DNA of 64,000 nucleotides from Rhabditoides inermis (taxonomy: Eukaryota > Nematoda > Chromadorea > Rhabditida > Rhabditidae): the NCBI GenBank assembly GCA_963966185.1, contig CAWZYM010000232.1, forward strand, positions 627,001-691,000, written 5' to 3'. This document shows, piece by piece, positions 1 to 12,474 of the stretch. The notes beneath the pieces were generated by a model that was given only the letters and a program-made list of their open reading frames with translations, made no database searches and was not told where the DNA came from. Position numbers and translations under genes: made by a program. How positions within the stretch are numbered: position 1 is the first letter of the stretch; the number at the start of each line of letters is the position of its first letter.

Positions 1-228
1 CCGTCCTCTCCCTTTCTCCCTCTCTCCCTCTGTCCCTCTCCATTCCCCCTCTCTCCCGCTCTCCCTCTCCGCCCCTCTCTCCTCTCTCCCCTCTCTCTCT
101 CTCTCCCTCTTTTCTCCCTCTCTCTCCCCCTACCCCCCCCCTCTCTCTCTTTCGCTCTCTCCCTTTCTCTTCCTCCCTCTCTTCCTCTCCACCCCTCGCC
201 CACTCTCGGCTTCCAATTCCTCGTCCAG
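1..228. repeat. CT-rich low-complexity tract
   Basis: Almost pure pyrimidine on the plus strand, with imperfect CT, CCCT and CTTT runs. It ends in a tcgtccag splice acceptor just before the first recognisable UGT exon, so it is probably intronic sequence of that gene. No coding signal is seen in it. Confidence 0.85.
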
Positions 229-1025
229 ACTCTGTTCGAGCCGGACTTCCTGGGCATATGGGACAAGGTGAACAACAGTGTGGCCGCCAAGAAACTGCCA
301 GTGTTCGGGTTCAGCAACGTACTGCTAGAGTCGATTTCTGGTATGCATACGTTCTACTCAATGTCTTTGCATTCCCTCCATAGGTTTCTCCTCCTCCTTC
401 TCCGACACCTCTCACTACACGTCAGCCAAGGCTATGCTCAACTACAACATCGGGTTCAGGAAGGTGTGCGCAGGTGTGTTCACTGCCAGTTGTTTCAACA
501 TAGTCATGACACTGCTGTTGTCTGTTCAGAGCTGCTCGACCGCACTTCTGTGCTGGATGGATTGAGGGAGGAGGGCTTCGATGCGCTGTTCACGGAGATG
601 CTCCACCCCTGCGGACACGGACTGGCCAAGGCGATCGGGATAGAGACCGTGTTCTGGGTCAGCAGGTGAGCCTCCTCCTCTCACCACCAGTTGATTCTCC
701 CCTTCCAGCTGTCCCCTGATGGATCACATGGTGTGGCTGCTCGGTCTGCCCCCTTCCCTCTCATACGTGCCGGCGGTAGGCAACGTCGACATCGGAACGT
801 CTGTCGATCCCAGTCTTCCAGATGTTATGAGCACTTTTCAGGGCGCCTTCGTACCTGGAGAGATGGCACAACACACTTGAATTCGCCATAAATACGTGAG
901 TCGGGCAGGTGGATTGAGATTGTGATAGTGAAGTTGCTTACAGATATGTGTATCTGTACGCGGATGGGGCGAATCTGCAGCACGAGTTCGAGAAGAGATT
1001 CGGGTGGGTGGAATAGGAAGGAGAC

Positions 1026-1067
<42 letters not shown>

Positions 1068-1962
1068 ACGAAGTTTTAGCCCATCCTTCCCTTCTCTCTA
1101 CACTCTCATGGCTGATTCTGCGCACGTCTTCGTGGCCACAGATGAACTCGCCGACTTCCCTCGTATGTTCCTTCACAGTTGCCATCTCACGTTCTTTTCC
1201 CTTTTCATGTCCCAACTCCCCGCACATTACTCACATCGGCGGGCTCGGAACGTCCAACAAACTAGCCAAGCTGGAAGAGGTTGGCGGAGAGAGAGAGAGG
1301 GAAGAGATAGAGAGAGAGAAAGAGAGAGAATGTACATTGCAGCCGCTGCTGTCTGAAATGTCCAAGGGCGAGAAGGGAGTGGTGCTCATTTCCCTGGGAA
1401 CCAACATCCACACAAGTCATCTCCCGGAGAAGGTACGGCATCTCTTCGCGCATCATTCAATACGCCTGCTAGGTGATGGCGTCTCTTGTGAACACTGCTG
1501 CCGCCTTCCCCGACTACCACTTCATAGTCAAGCTCGACAAGGACGACACTGCCGCGAGGGCCGTGGCAGCCGGGCTCCCGAATGTCTATGCGGCAGACTG
1601 GGTGCCCCAGACTGCACTCCTCGGTACGCTACAAAGAAAACCCACTGTGTATTCATACTTACTGCATGAATTCAGCCCACCCTCGTCTCCGCGGCTTCAT
1701 TTCGCACGGTGGATACAACAGCCTGATGGAGACTGGAAGGGCCGGAGTGCCCCTCATCATTCTCCCATTCTTCATCGATCAGTTCAGGAACGGACGGTGA
1801 GAACATCTCTTCCTCCCTTTCTCCCTCTATGCCTTCTTTCAGTGCAATTGAATTGCACGGCTGGGGTCGTACCCTCTCCCGACAGACACTTCTAGAAGGC
1901 AGCGGAGCACTAGAGAGAGTGCTGAGGGAGATCCTGGAAAATGAGTGAGGAGAGAGGGGGGG

Positions 1963-2010
<48 letters not shown>

Positions 2011-2383
2011 AAGAGAGAAAAAACAATCTTGCAGTTCGATTCGATCGGCTGCGCACCGCATGTCCTACATGCTCACCCATCGCCCATTCTCTCCGGAAGA
2101 GAAACTGATCCGGAATGTGGAGTACATTCTGGAAGTCAGCAAGCTGGAAGGAGGCAGGGAGAGTATCAGGGTGAGTGGAGAGAGAGAGAGGGAGAGGGAG
2201 GGAGAGAGACAGAGACAGAGAGAATTCTTGCAGGCGTCTCTCCCCGCGTCTCGCCACCTCTCCTTCTTCCTTCTGTCCAGTCTCGATCTCCTCCTTCCAG
2301 TCCTGGCCCTCCCGCTTCTCGTCTTCTGGCTCCTCACCAGATGTTGTCGCTTTAAAACCGTGCACAAGAGTAAAGTAGAATAG
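229..2383 (+). CDS. UDP-glycosyltransferase, 5' partial
   Basis: Membrane UGT that would transfer a sugar from a UDP-sugar to small lipophilic acceptors, with its catalytic face in the ER lumen. Exons read from about 229 ([14 protein letters not shown]) through a mid region (HTSHLPEK preceded by VVLISLGTN), the donor-binding signature WVPQTALLG and then [17 protein letters not shown] plus [14 protein letters not shown] at about 1690-1797. The end is a C-terminal hydrophobic anchor ([15 protein letters not shown]) with a basic tail [12 protein letters not shown]. The signal peptide and roughly the first hundred residues lie beyond the left edge. Introns hold (GA)n tracts. Two junctions are odd: near 845 the frame changes, which a roughly 48-nt intron ending in ttttcag could explain, and the intron from 1163 seems to end in cat instead of cag at 1206-1208. 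It may therefore be a damaged gene. Family assignment is firm; intactness is uncertain. Confidence 0.85.
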
Positions 2384-2411
2384 ACACATACATTTATTAG
2401 GTTACCGTTAC

Positions 2412-2417
2412 AATAAA
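2412..2417 (+). terminator. AATAAA poly(A) signal of the left UGT
   Basis: AATAAA lies 29 bases after the UGT stop codon and is followed by an AT-rich stretch with repeated atatcatat units at about 2465-2520. Confidence 0.7.
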
Positions 2418-2528
2418 GTTTTGTATGAACTGTTGATATTTATATTATTACAATCATCAATGAGCATATTATATCATATATCATATATTATATATTGTGT
2501 ATATCATATAACATATATTGTGGCGTGT

Positions 2529-4342
2529 CTAGGCGACGGCGGAGGCGGTGTTGGTGCGAGACTTGGTGGAGACGTCGGATGCCCTGTCCGTCTCCCGCCT
2601 CCTCCGGTGACGCACCTGCACAGAACGACACGACATCTGCCCGCGGGAGCACCTGCAGAAAGATTCATCCTCTCTCTCTTTCTCTCTCTCTTCATCTCTC
2701 TCTCTCTCCATCTCTCTCTCTCCATCTCTCTCTCTCCATCTCTCTCTCTCCCTCGCTCTCTCCATCTCCCCCCTCTCACTTCATGTCGGACACACTGCCC
2801 TTCCACGGCCCCTTCTCCCCCTTCTCCTCCGCTGGCAGCCCAATGTCCGCCGTCGCTCCATCCAGTGCCGGTCTGCTGTTCGGAGGCGGGTCTACAGTAG
2901 CCAGGCCCATCTAGGAATACGGTATATTACAGTAACCGGTACCGTGTTCGAGTACCGCGAAATTCCGGTCGATGACGTAGTTGGTCTCAAAGTCGTCGTC
3001 GTCCTCGCCGAATGGATTGAGCAGCGCCTCGGCGACCTGTGAGAAATAGGCCACGCCCATTCAGATCCCGCCTACCTTCATCCAGCCAAAGTAGAAGAGG
3101 AGCTGGAGGACGGTGGTGAGAGGGAAGTAGAGGTCAAACTGGAATGGATATGAGTGAGAGTGAGAGTGAGTGAGTGAGAGAGAGAGAATGGGAAGCAGGA
3201 AGTAGTTACGTACAGTAGTCCTGCGAGTGAACTGCCGGGTGCATAGATAGATGATGAAGTGCGTGTGTACAGCGATGGATACCAGCTGTGGGTACATGAG
3301 GGGCACGGGCACTCTGTCGCAGTTGAACACCACCATCAGACTCGCATAGAAGGACTTGATCTCCTGCTAGCGGGTGTACTGTACTCCACCGTACCACTGC
3401 ATTCAGTGTAATCTACCGTATCCCGTACCGTGATGGCCATGTTGACGTGTCCATCGGCCTGCAGGAGCGGTTTCCTACCGGCCTTCTGATCCTGGTCCGA
3501 GAGAAAACGACTGCGATACGCCAACTGCATCGCCCATTGGATAGGGATCCAAGACTTGTGGTACCTAGGAATACGGTATGTGGTACTTGGGTTACTGTAG
3601 GTACATAAGTATTGTAGTACATTTACCCGTATTTGTACTGCTCGAGTAGTCGCAGTTCATGCGGGAGCATCACCCTTCCATCGACCAGGGACTGCATCTG
3701 GGGGAACCTCTGGCGCACCTGAGTGCTCACATCTCGGAACACAAGCACCTGCGCCAAGCAACAGTATCTGCAAACAGAGAGAACCATGCGTGCGGGAGTT
3801 CGCTCGTATCTGCTGTGAAGGCTACTCGACGGAAAACATATGGGGACACCACTCACCGAACTATAGTCCGCCGCACTTTCCTCGCGTGGTCGTCCGTGCC
3901 TTTGATGAGGTTCGCCACCGTCAGAGCAAGACTGCAATATTTAAAGTACAGTAGTTAAAGTGGCAAGTACAGTAGTATCCCACTTGTCGATCTGTCCGAG
4001 GTTCTTGGTGAGCTTCTTCCACCGACCGATCACCGACGTCACAAAGAAGCCGAGGATGAAGTTGAGCGGGATGTGGGCGATCTGACTCTCGAAATGATGC
4101 GCAAAGTCCTCAAAGTTCCTGAAAAATAACGGTACAGTTCTCACGCACTCTTACTATTACGGTAAGTTACAGTACTCCTAGGCTGAAATTGATGAAGTAA
4201 TCAGACTACAATACCCACTTTTTCTGCGCCTCGTTGAGGACAACTCGATAGACAAAAGCGATGATGTAGTAGAAGATGAGCCAGAGAACAAGCTCCCCCT
4301 TGCACGCCTTCCACACAGAACCACGCCAGCTGAGAGAGGGAG

Positions 4343-4394
<52 letters not shown>

Positions 4395-4479
4395 GGTGAA
4401 CAAGAGACTCACTATCCGAGGACCTTCAGGAACGACCCAAAAGTGGAATTGGCGACGTCCCCATTGTAGTTGACAGTCA
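2529..4479 (-). CDS. bestrophin-type chloride channel
   Basis: Calcium-gated anion channel subunit of the plasma membrane (pentameric in the family). The start [15 protein letters not shown] at 4479 matches the conserved bestrophin N-terminus. Following exons give [17 protein letters not shown], then [19 protein letters not shown], then a block ending in [11 protein letters not shown], then [15 protein letters not shown] and finally [19 protein letters not shown] at about 3042-2965. That last acidic stretch is the calcium-clasp region diagnostic of bestrophins. After it come an exon reading [10 protein letters not shown] and a final basic exon ending [12 protein letters not shown] with its stop at 2529. 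About eleven exons are recognisable, and introns contain GA/CT tracts. Nematode genomes carry large bestrophin families, so no individual orthologue is named. Confidence 0.92.
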
Positions 4480-4587
4480 TCGACCGACCGTGAAAGAAGA
4501 AAAGCGAGGAAATGACAGATAAAGGAAATCTTCGAAAATAGTTTATCGGCTGCACAAAACACACACACTCACACCTCAACAGTAAAA

Positions 4588-4732
4588 TTATTGCTTGAAT
4601 ACTTTGTCGATGAGCTCTTGGAATGTGTTGAGGAATTGGATGATGAAGGAGGGGACCTCCACGGATTCGACGCGAGACAGAAAGTGCTCCAACGTCAGCG
4701 CACACTCCTTCGCCATGTCCTAGACACACACA

Positions 4733-4787
<55 letters not shown>

Positions 4788-4900
4788 CCTCTTACCGCCA
4801 CAAACTGGACGATCGGTTCGAAGTAGCATACGGAGTGCTGGAGGCAGAGCCAATGCAGGAGGAGCATCACCAGACACGCATTGATGAGGGACTTGAACAT
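4588..4900 (-). CDS. small secreted protein
   Basis: Two-exon gene of about 78 residues. Exon 1 (4900-4796) encodes MFKSLINACLVMLLLHWLCL, a good signal peptide, then a Cys-containing segment ending EPIVQFVA. Exon 2 (4719-4588) continues DMAKECALTLEHFLSR and ends in an amphipathic FIIQFLNTFQELIDKVFKQ. The intron has clean GT/AG ends and a (CT)n tract. The mature part is largely helical by eye, with two cysteines. No family is recognised. An in-frame opening extends upstream to 5197, so a longer start is possible. Confidence 0.5.
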
Positions 4901-5216
4901 GGTGGGAGGAGTGTGGAGTGGATGCGTCCGCTGTCCTTTCATACTCACCCGCTCTTCCCGTCGAACACACGTGGCCCAAGTGTGACTGAATACGTTATTG
5001 CAATTCGGATTGTTTCTCACCGTTTCTGATGCGATCAGATTGTTCCGAGTTATTAAACAAAATTCGTCGACACGACCCCTGTACTGAATCGGCAATTGTT
5101 CTCCTCCAATTGTGACGAAGAAGAAGAGGGGGAGCAAGTTAATGAATACATGTGCGATGCTGCAAGCACGTGTGCACGAGGTAATCAGCTTACCCACGCA
5201 GAAATGCCTCCAGGGA

Positions 5217-5306
<90 letters not shown>

Positions 5307-5542
5307 GGTGGGGGATGGGGGTGCGAGTGGGAGAGATGAATTCGTCATGAGTCTTCTGTTGTTCTGTCGTGACTGCCCTTGCATTGCAATGCAGCTCTGA
5401 ACTCGTGATCTCTTGACTCTCGAGAAAAAAAATGTTTCGAAATTCGAGTCCAGCACGTGATTTTCACGTTTGCAATTCATTATTGGTAAAACACAAAACA
5501 CATTTATTGAATTACACGTAATTTCTCCCTGATGTTTCAAAT
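4901..5542. other. intergenic stretch with long GA tract
   Basis: Lies between the small secreted protein gene and the 3' end of the first Str receptor. It holds an almost perfect (GA)n run at about 5219-5310 and AT-rich spacer. A hydrophobic minus-strand reading frame (around 5170-5090, HVFINLLPLFFFVTIGG) is present but cannot be assigned to a gene. Confidence 0.5.
5219..5310. repeat. (GA)n microsatellite
   Basis: About 80 bases of uninterrupted GA dinucleotides followed by a short GA-rich tail. One of the longest in the window. Confidence 0.97.
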
Positions 5543-6444
5543 TCACTGTACAAGTTGCATTCGTCCGCTCAATGTTCTCTTGCGAATCATCTGAACAGAA
5601 TCGGACGAGAAGTCCACGTTTATGCTGGAATAAGAGAGTTCAGCTTTCCCCTCTCTTTCTTCCCCCCCCCCTCTCTCTCTATCTCTCTCTCTGTCTTACC
5701 CTCTTTCCCCTTTTCTCTCTCCCTGTCTCTCTCACCCTATGCTTTTCTTGACCAACGTGACGACAGCTCTTCTGTAGGACTTCACGAAGTATATGACTAC
5801 GATAGGTTCGAGCATCGGATACCATCCCAGAGTCGCCGTCAGATACTTGGATTGCTAGGAGAAAACTATGTGTATGTTTTCGAACGTACGTTTTTAATCA
5901 AAGATGGTTGCGAAAAAAGTACTTTTCTCTAGCAACTAATGATATGTTATGTTTATGTGACAAATAGCATACAATTGTTTGCAGTTCCTTGGACATTTGA
6001 TTAGAGACGAGTTACTACTAAATTGGCAGAAAAGCTAACGCAAATCGCGGCATGTAGGACATAGCATGTGGTACAGGACATCCTCCTACATATTCTGACG
6101 ATGAGGTAAGTATTTCGGAATGCTTCTCCAACGTTTATGAAGATTTAGAATTAATGGAAATGTGCGTTCAAAAATCAGCAACAAAATTTCACCTGTTTCA
6201 TATTGTAGACGAGAAGGGCAGGGACGTATAGGAGAGTGAGGGGGAGGACGGAGAAAAGAAAGGGGATGTGAAACTGGAAGGGAGAGAGTACTATGATGTC
6301 ACATCACAATACACCTGTTCTAACACACCTGGACAACCAACGCTGTGAACATCTGCCGATTGAGCTGCTTGGAACGAAGCGAGTACGCGTCTTGCTTTAT
6401 TCTCCTGAAAACGCTCTTTACCTCTTTATTCTCTCGCTCTCTCT

Positions 6445-6523
<79 letters not shown>

Positions 6524-8097
6524 CCTGTGAATGGAGCTTGCCAGGTATGCGCTCGCATATAGTGTGAATGCCATGATCACTCCGAGTGCATTGCCCCACA
6601 TCCACCCATGCCAGTTCCATTCCAGAACAGAGCCCGATGAACTCGACCACAACTGAAACACTCTTGGTTATTTACGATTCGCTCTTACGATATAACAACG
6701 TCAGTCTTGACTGCCTTTCAGGTGTTCTCAGACAAAGAAGGTCTTATGTTCTAAGTTGGCTCTCACAGCTCTCGAAACTCGCACGGTTTACGTGTGCATT
6801 TCAAAACGTCAGATCGGATTTTCATAAACCTTGCTGTAAATAGCCAATCACGTAGCAGAATTATAAAAAAGAACAATAAACATGCTCAACAAGAGTTGAA
6901 CCGCAAAGTCATGATGACTCACCCATAGTCGCATGGCGATGAAAGATGGCCGAGAATGCGCGGGAACATCGTTCTGCGATCTACAAAGCTACAAACTGAT
7001 CGATGGAATAGGAAATCACGAAAACGTGGCACTAATGGAAAACAAAAGTTTACCCGAACACGTGCTCTATGAGTCGTGTCATCTGACGATCGCCCGGCAG
7101 AGGAGAGTACTCCAGGAAGTTGAGAGAAATGACTGAAACGTATCGGGTGGAAACGTACGGGAACGCATCGCCAACCTATCCAAGAAAGGGTGAGGAGAGA
7201 GACGGCGAGAGAGAAGGCGAGCCATGCTGGGGCACGAGAGAAGACGTGCGAGTAGTGGTGGCTGGAGAGAGAGGAGGTTAGAGAGAGAAAGGAGGTTAGA
7301 GAGAGAGGAGAGGTTAGAGAGAGGAGAGAGAAGAGGAGAGAGAAAAGAGATGGGAGGGGAGAATACATCAAAGAGAATGATAGTATCTTCTATGAGCCAG
7401 GCACGATTGCGGGGGATAAGCACATCACATATTCATCCGATTATTCTTCTGGCGTCGTAAACAAGCCGAGAAGACTTATGTGAATGAGCTATTGTGATTG
7501 AAGAAACTGTATATTGACGTGATACAACTGTACTGCGACTCACTGGCAGATGGTGATGTATTTGTAGAAGAAGTGGAATACGATGAGCATGAACGAGAGA
7601 CCATGGCACGTGAAGTACGAGAACAAGACTACCTGCAACAGATGACGCCTTCAGTAGGTTGCACCCTTCGTACCTGTCCGACTGGTCCCTTGTTCAGTCG
7701 ACCAATCGAATACAACATGAGAACGCCGTCGTCGATGTAGGCAACCTGGAAGAGCAGGGAATGGGAGATGAGATGAGATGAATATGGAACTCACCGGTGC
7801 GCACAGGGACTGGACGGCAGAGTAGAGAATGTCGAAGACGGCTAAGAGTACGAGAAGGTGACGATACGCACCCATCTCCTTCCTCAAACATTCAGGTTAG
7901 ACGTCAGATGACAGGCAACTGGATCATTAGCATCGGAAACGTCCACAGCTCTACGTATGCAAAGGAAAGGGGCTCACTAACCGGGAGTGTCGGCAGACCA
8001 GGTAGACCAGCAGTGAGTTGAGAATGAGCGACGACAGAAAAAGGAAGAGCGACATGAGTAGGAACAACGAATCGCAGTCCATCGTGGCTAGAGACAT
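5543..8097 (-). CDS. Str-type 7TM chemoreceptor, copy 1
   Basis: Predicted G-protein-coupled chemoreceptor of the nematode Str superfamily, expected in cilia of sensory neurons. Exon 1 from 8097 begins [14 protein letters not shown] and contains TM1 ([16 protein letters not shown]). Then come TM2 ([19 protein letters not shown]), the loop [14 protein letters not shown], and TM3 ending in the family motif [12 protein letters not shown]. Mid exons near 7140-6530 are partly resolved. The cytoplasmic-loop exon [15 protein letters not shown] is followed by TM6 ([18 protein letters not shown]) and the TM7 exon [19 protein letters not shown] at about 5850-5735. A final exon to 5543 encodes a Ser/Lys/Arg-rich tail. 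Exon order and phase match the two paralogues at 8.9-11.6 and 18.9-21.1 kb. The stretch between TM4 and TM5 needs transcript data, so intactness is not certain. Confidence 0.82.
6428..6523. repeat. (CT)n followed by (TCTG)n microsatellite
   Basis: A CT run changes into at least seven TCTG units. It lies in an intron of the first Str receptor. Confidence 0.95.
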
Positions 8098-8212
8098 GAC
8101 ATTTGAGAAGCTGCGAGTGACAAGAGGATGTGCTCAATGGGTGAGTGAGGAAAGGGGGCGGAGCCTCCTGGCTGCTTCTCTCCTCTCGCTCATACATCCC
8201 CATGCAACTCGA

Positions 8213-8543
8213 ATTATCTTTCAAAAGTACTTCCAAGTAAAAGTAGTTGGTTTGTACTGTTGTCTCAGTTGAGCAAAAGGACTGACATGTTTTCAATGGA
8301 GACATGTGCCAACAGGCTCTCTCTCTCTCATACCAGTGCAAAGCGGCCATATTATAATGAACGCGTTTACAAAGTTATGCAGTTATTATCTAAAAACACA
8401 ACTTCTGTTGTAACATAACACGTCGAATAATGCTGAGAGCCTGTTTGCACATGTCTCCATTGAAAACATGTCAGTCCTTTTGCTCAACTGAGACAACAGT
8501 ACAAACCAACTACTTTTACTTGGAAGTACTTTTGAAAGATAAT
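8213..8543. repeat. inverted repeat, hairpin element
   Basis: Two arms of about 108 bases (8213-8320 and 8436-8543) are reverse complements with few differences, separated by about 115 bases. It lies just upstream of the first Str receptor start. It resembles a small fold-back or MITE-like element; no coding potential is seen. Confidence 0.85.
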
Positions 8544-8854
8544 ATCTGTCCTTTTCTTAAGTTTTGTTTCACAAAATTATATTTTCATACACGTTCGCGA
8601 TTCGCTGCGAGGATACCGACGCGCACCCGCTATTCGCCTCTCTCTCTCACTCACACACAGAGGGGGCGGGGCGAAAGCGATTGTCCGACGCCCGCCCGCC
8701 CGCCCGACACCAATCTCAATCCGCACTCGAATGCGGACTCTCCGTATCTCGCTTCAAATTCAATCAAACTCAATACAACTTTCTATAACTCTATCGAATA
8801 GAGATGTGAATGCAATGTAACAGTGGAAATCACTTCAAAATGAGGAAAAGTGCT

Positions 8855-10082
8855 TCATCCGGGAAAAGTCGTTTTTGAGCATTCTAGCGCGCGGGGACAT
8901 CCAGTACAAACGAGAGGGCGCTGGCGCGCCCTCTCTAATTCGCCTCCTCCGCAGAGGCAACAGGTGAATAATGCATCGTTTATGGAATCACTAGCAGGAG
9001 CACACTCGCACTCACAGCCAGAATAGAGAGCAACGGGACTCAAGCAGTGCCAGTCGAGTGGTCCATGTCAGATATAAGTGAGGACCACATCAAATTATGC
9101 GGGGAGTCACTATGTCAGTGTGTGTTTCCTTCGGGTGTGGATGGTGGTGGTTGGTTTGTGAGGGTGGTGGGTGCATATGGGAGAGGGAGAGGAAGGGCGA
9201 CGATCGGCCACTGAAGAGGGACCACTGAAGGAGGGGAACTATGAGTGAGATGAGAAAGGCACTCACCCTGTAACCATCCGCATCCACTTTCCCAACACAG
9301 TCCGGTAGCAGCGCACAAAGTAGATGACAATCGCTGGCTCCAGCACAGGATACCAACCCAGAGTGAGCGTGAGGTATTGAGAGTTCTATAACAGAACATG
9401 TTCCAATTATCTTTCTTCGCATATTGTTTGCGAATTTGGATTGTTTTGTTTGAAAGAAGTTTCAGGATTCTGCATGCCAATGTTTTTTTCTTGCGTGTTT
9501 GGTGTTTGATCTCTAGATGATGTCAATTATTGTGATATGAAAGTGACTAATCACTAATTGTTAATCGTGCCAATGAGTCGTGCAGTAATGCGATAAACTA
9601 TTGCATCATACACTGCAACCTTGTCAGTACAGTTTGATTAGCAAACGTTGTTACGAAGTATTTTTTTTTGTTACGAAGTATTTAATGTATTACTGTTGAT
9701 TTCCCCTCTTCTCTTTCTCTTCTTTCTCTTCTGATATAATTCTACTCACCTCTTTGAGTGGAAAACGGAGTAAGGCCGGTGTATACATAAGAGTGAGTGG
9801 AAGGACAGAGAATATGAGAGGGACTTGGAACTGCAAGAGTGATCATTTGACAGAGAGGGTTAGAGAGAAAGGGGGAGAGAAGAGAGGAAAGGAGGGGAGA
9901 AAGAAAGAGAGAGAGAAAGAGAGGGGGGGAGTGAGGGAGGGAGATTGTGATTACGCAATGCATTCGGAGAAACATCTATATAAATATCACAAACAAGGAT
10001 CACTCTCGCTGCGTCATCGTTAATCATCTTGTATTTGTAAGTACACGGGTAGAGAAAGAAAGAAAGAAAGAAAGAGAAAGAA

Positions 10083-10153
<71 letters not shown>

Positions 10154-10867
10154 CCAACCTGTACAACAAGAGCATGTAGCATTTGCGTGTGGAGTTGCTT
10201 GGTCTTGCTGGACAGAGCCTCAGTGGACAGCTAGGGAAAAATAACAGTGTAACATTTCAAGACAATCTTTTGTGTTATCACACCTTGTTGTTGATGGCGC
10301 GTGCAGAGGAGAAGGCACACTGCATGGATAGAGAGACGACAGCGATGATACAGATTCCCCAGCTGATCCTCCCGTTCAGTCGCCACTTTGCCGCATCCGT
10401 GTCCCACCTCTCAAACAAATGACGTCATTGTCTTTTCCTAGGTCATAGTTTTCACCCATATTCTGAATGCAATGAAGGCGTGGTGCTGTGGTAGGTCTGT
10501 TTCAGAAGTGTCATGCGCGGAAGGAGTATCGGATAAATGATCGTGGTGATGACTGCAACACACAATATGAACGACATATTGCAAAGTCATACTAACGCAA
10601 ATGCTTCAGTGATGAGCGTAATCATCTGGTTGTCTGAGGAAGTTATGTGGTATTCGAGCATCTGACACGATCCAACTACCCAGATCGATACACCCAGGAT
10701 GTGCAGAAGGAGGAGGATCACCCACGAAGAGGGACGGTAGAACAGGTAGGTGTACTGCGATCTGACAGTAAAAAAAATTATGGATATCTTGTCCTAAGAT
10801 GAAGATAAGTCTTTCTTCAGTATTTTCTTTTCATAAAACGTAGCGAAACCAGGAATGTAAATAGAGC

Positions 10868-10928
<61 letters not shown>

Positions 10929-11550
10929 AAGACAGAAAGACAGAAAGAGCCGCTCACTTGCACACGTTGACGTATTTGTAGAAGAAGTGGAATGCTAGTA
11001 GTAGGAAGGAGGATCCATATAGGGTCCAGTATGTGATGAGAGTCCACAGACCGCGCCAATCCTCACTCTGCCATCCGATAGAATACATGATGAACACACC
11101 GTCATCGATGTAGGCAGCCTGGAACACATATCGCACTCCCTCTCTCTCACTCTCACTCTCACTCTCTCTCTCACTCTCACACTCTCTCTCACTCTCACAC
11201 TCTCTCCCCACTTACCTGTGAGCACAATGAGTATACTCCAGAGTAGAGAATGTTGAACAACGCCATTCCGATTAGAATTTTTCTTTGAAAAATCATTGAT
11301 TTCAGACATACATATCTAAGATATCACACACTGTAACTAATCTATGAACTACGTAAACATTAATAGTCCTTCTTCTACTCCTGTAAGCTCACCGGTACGC
11401 CCTCATGCCAGTGTGTGAGTGGAACAGAACGAGGTATACGAGAAGTGTGTTGACTGCGAGTGAGAGAGCGAGGAGGGCCAGCGACAGCCCCGAAGCCACC
11501 GACTCCCACACATCCTCCTCCTCATCCAAGTCGTCATCCAACTCGCACAT
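8855..11550 (-). CDS. Str-type 7TM chemoreceptor, copy 2
   Basis: Paralogue of the neighbouring receptor in the same orientation. The start at 11550 gives MCELDDDLDEEEDVWESVAS, an acidic extracellular N-terminus, then TM1 ending VNTLLVYLVLFHSH. TM2 is KILIGMALFNILYSG. An uninterrupted exon carries AAYIDDGVFIMYSIGWQ and the Str motif AFHFFYKYVNVCK. Later exons include SSWVILLLLHILGVSIWVVG (TM4), GRISWGICIIAVVSLSMQ (TM5), [35 protein letters not shown] (TM6) and LGWYPVLEPAIVIYFVRCYR (TM7). The last exon, 8990-8855, adds a Cys-rich tail FTCCLCGGGELERARQ. Every exon junction inspected had plausible GT/AG ends except the poorly resolved one near 10560. Likely functional. Confidence 0.85.
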
Positions 11551-12089
11551 ACTGCACATTAGAAACTGTTATTGCCAAACATCAACTGTCCGCAAATGTC
11601 CGTAACTTCCGGAAAACATATTATAATAATACAAAACAACAATCAGCAAAAATGGAAGTAAGAAAATTGTAAACAAGCAAACGGTGGAGGGAGGAGAGGT
11701 GGTAAAGCAATGGTGAGTGAGTTGTAATAATCAAACACCGAAAGAAACGACATCCATTTGCGGCGAGTGAATCATAATCAAGAACCCAGAAAATTGTAAA
11801 AAAAAAGAAGAGAGAGAGAGAGAAAGATACGGTAGAGAGCAGAGGGTACAAAACTCTTGATTCGATAACTTTCTCACTTATTGTATTACCTCGCGCGAGG
11901 GGTTTTCTCTCAGCACAATGAGTTTCTAAATCATTTTAAGCAATGTCTTTATCAAAACTAGCGCGAAGAAGAATGGAACCTACTACCTACACCTCCCATT
12001 AGTCGTATGCTGACGACATTGTCATGTTAGCACACTTCAGTTATTCGCAAACTCATTCCTTGATTCTGATACGTGATACGTGAGTGGTC

Positions 12090-12126
<37 letters not shown>

Positions 12127-12474
12127 GGGCCGAGTTGTCTCGTGCATATTCGGACGATCTTTGTACTACTGACTTGACACGTTTGCCATGCGCCCACAAT
12201 CGCGTATAAATAAATTGTGCCCATATTAGAATGAAGTGCTTCCGTTTATCACTGCATCATTAGCTTTTTTTCTCTATTTCTCTCTCTCTCTCATACCTAT
12301 TACCTATGTCGTAGTCATTCCTCTAATTTATCGCATATTTCCGGTTGTGTTTGTTTCTACTGCCATTCTGTCCACCTGTTCATCCTGATATTTTTCAGTG
12401 TGTTTAAATTTTAATCGCATTCAAATTTCAAAAGTCGATATTGCTGTCGAAAACAACTGTTCACACTTTCAGCT
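11551..12474. other. intergenic region between receptor and transporter genes
   Basis: Head-to-head spacer between the minus-strand receptor and the plus-strand CDF gene, so it should contain both promoters. It is AT-rich with short CT tracts at about 12093-12121 and 12275-12290. No gene is supported. Confidence 0.6.

Noticed and set aside
922..1356. Long reading frames of RERERERE or SLSLSLSL type across the window
   Set aside because: They are translations of (GA)n/(CT)n microsatellites lying in introns, with no independent coding evidence.
2495..2914. Plus-strand Ser/Pro-rich frame at the end of the bestrophin gene
   Set aside because: Antisense to the bestrophin C-terminal exons and a CT tract.
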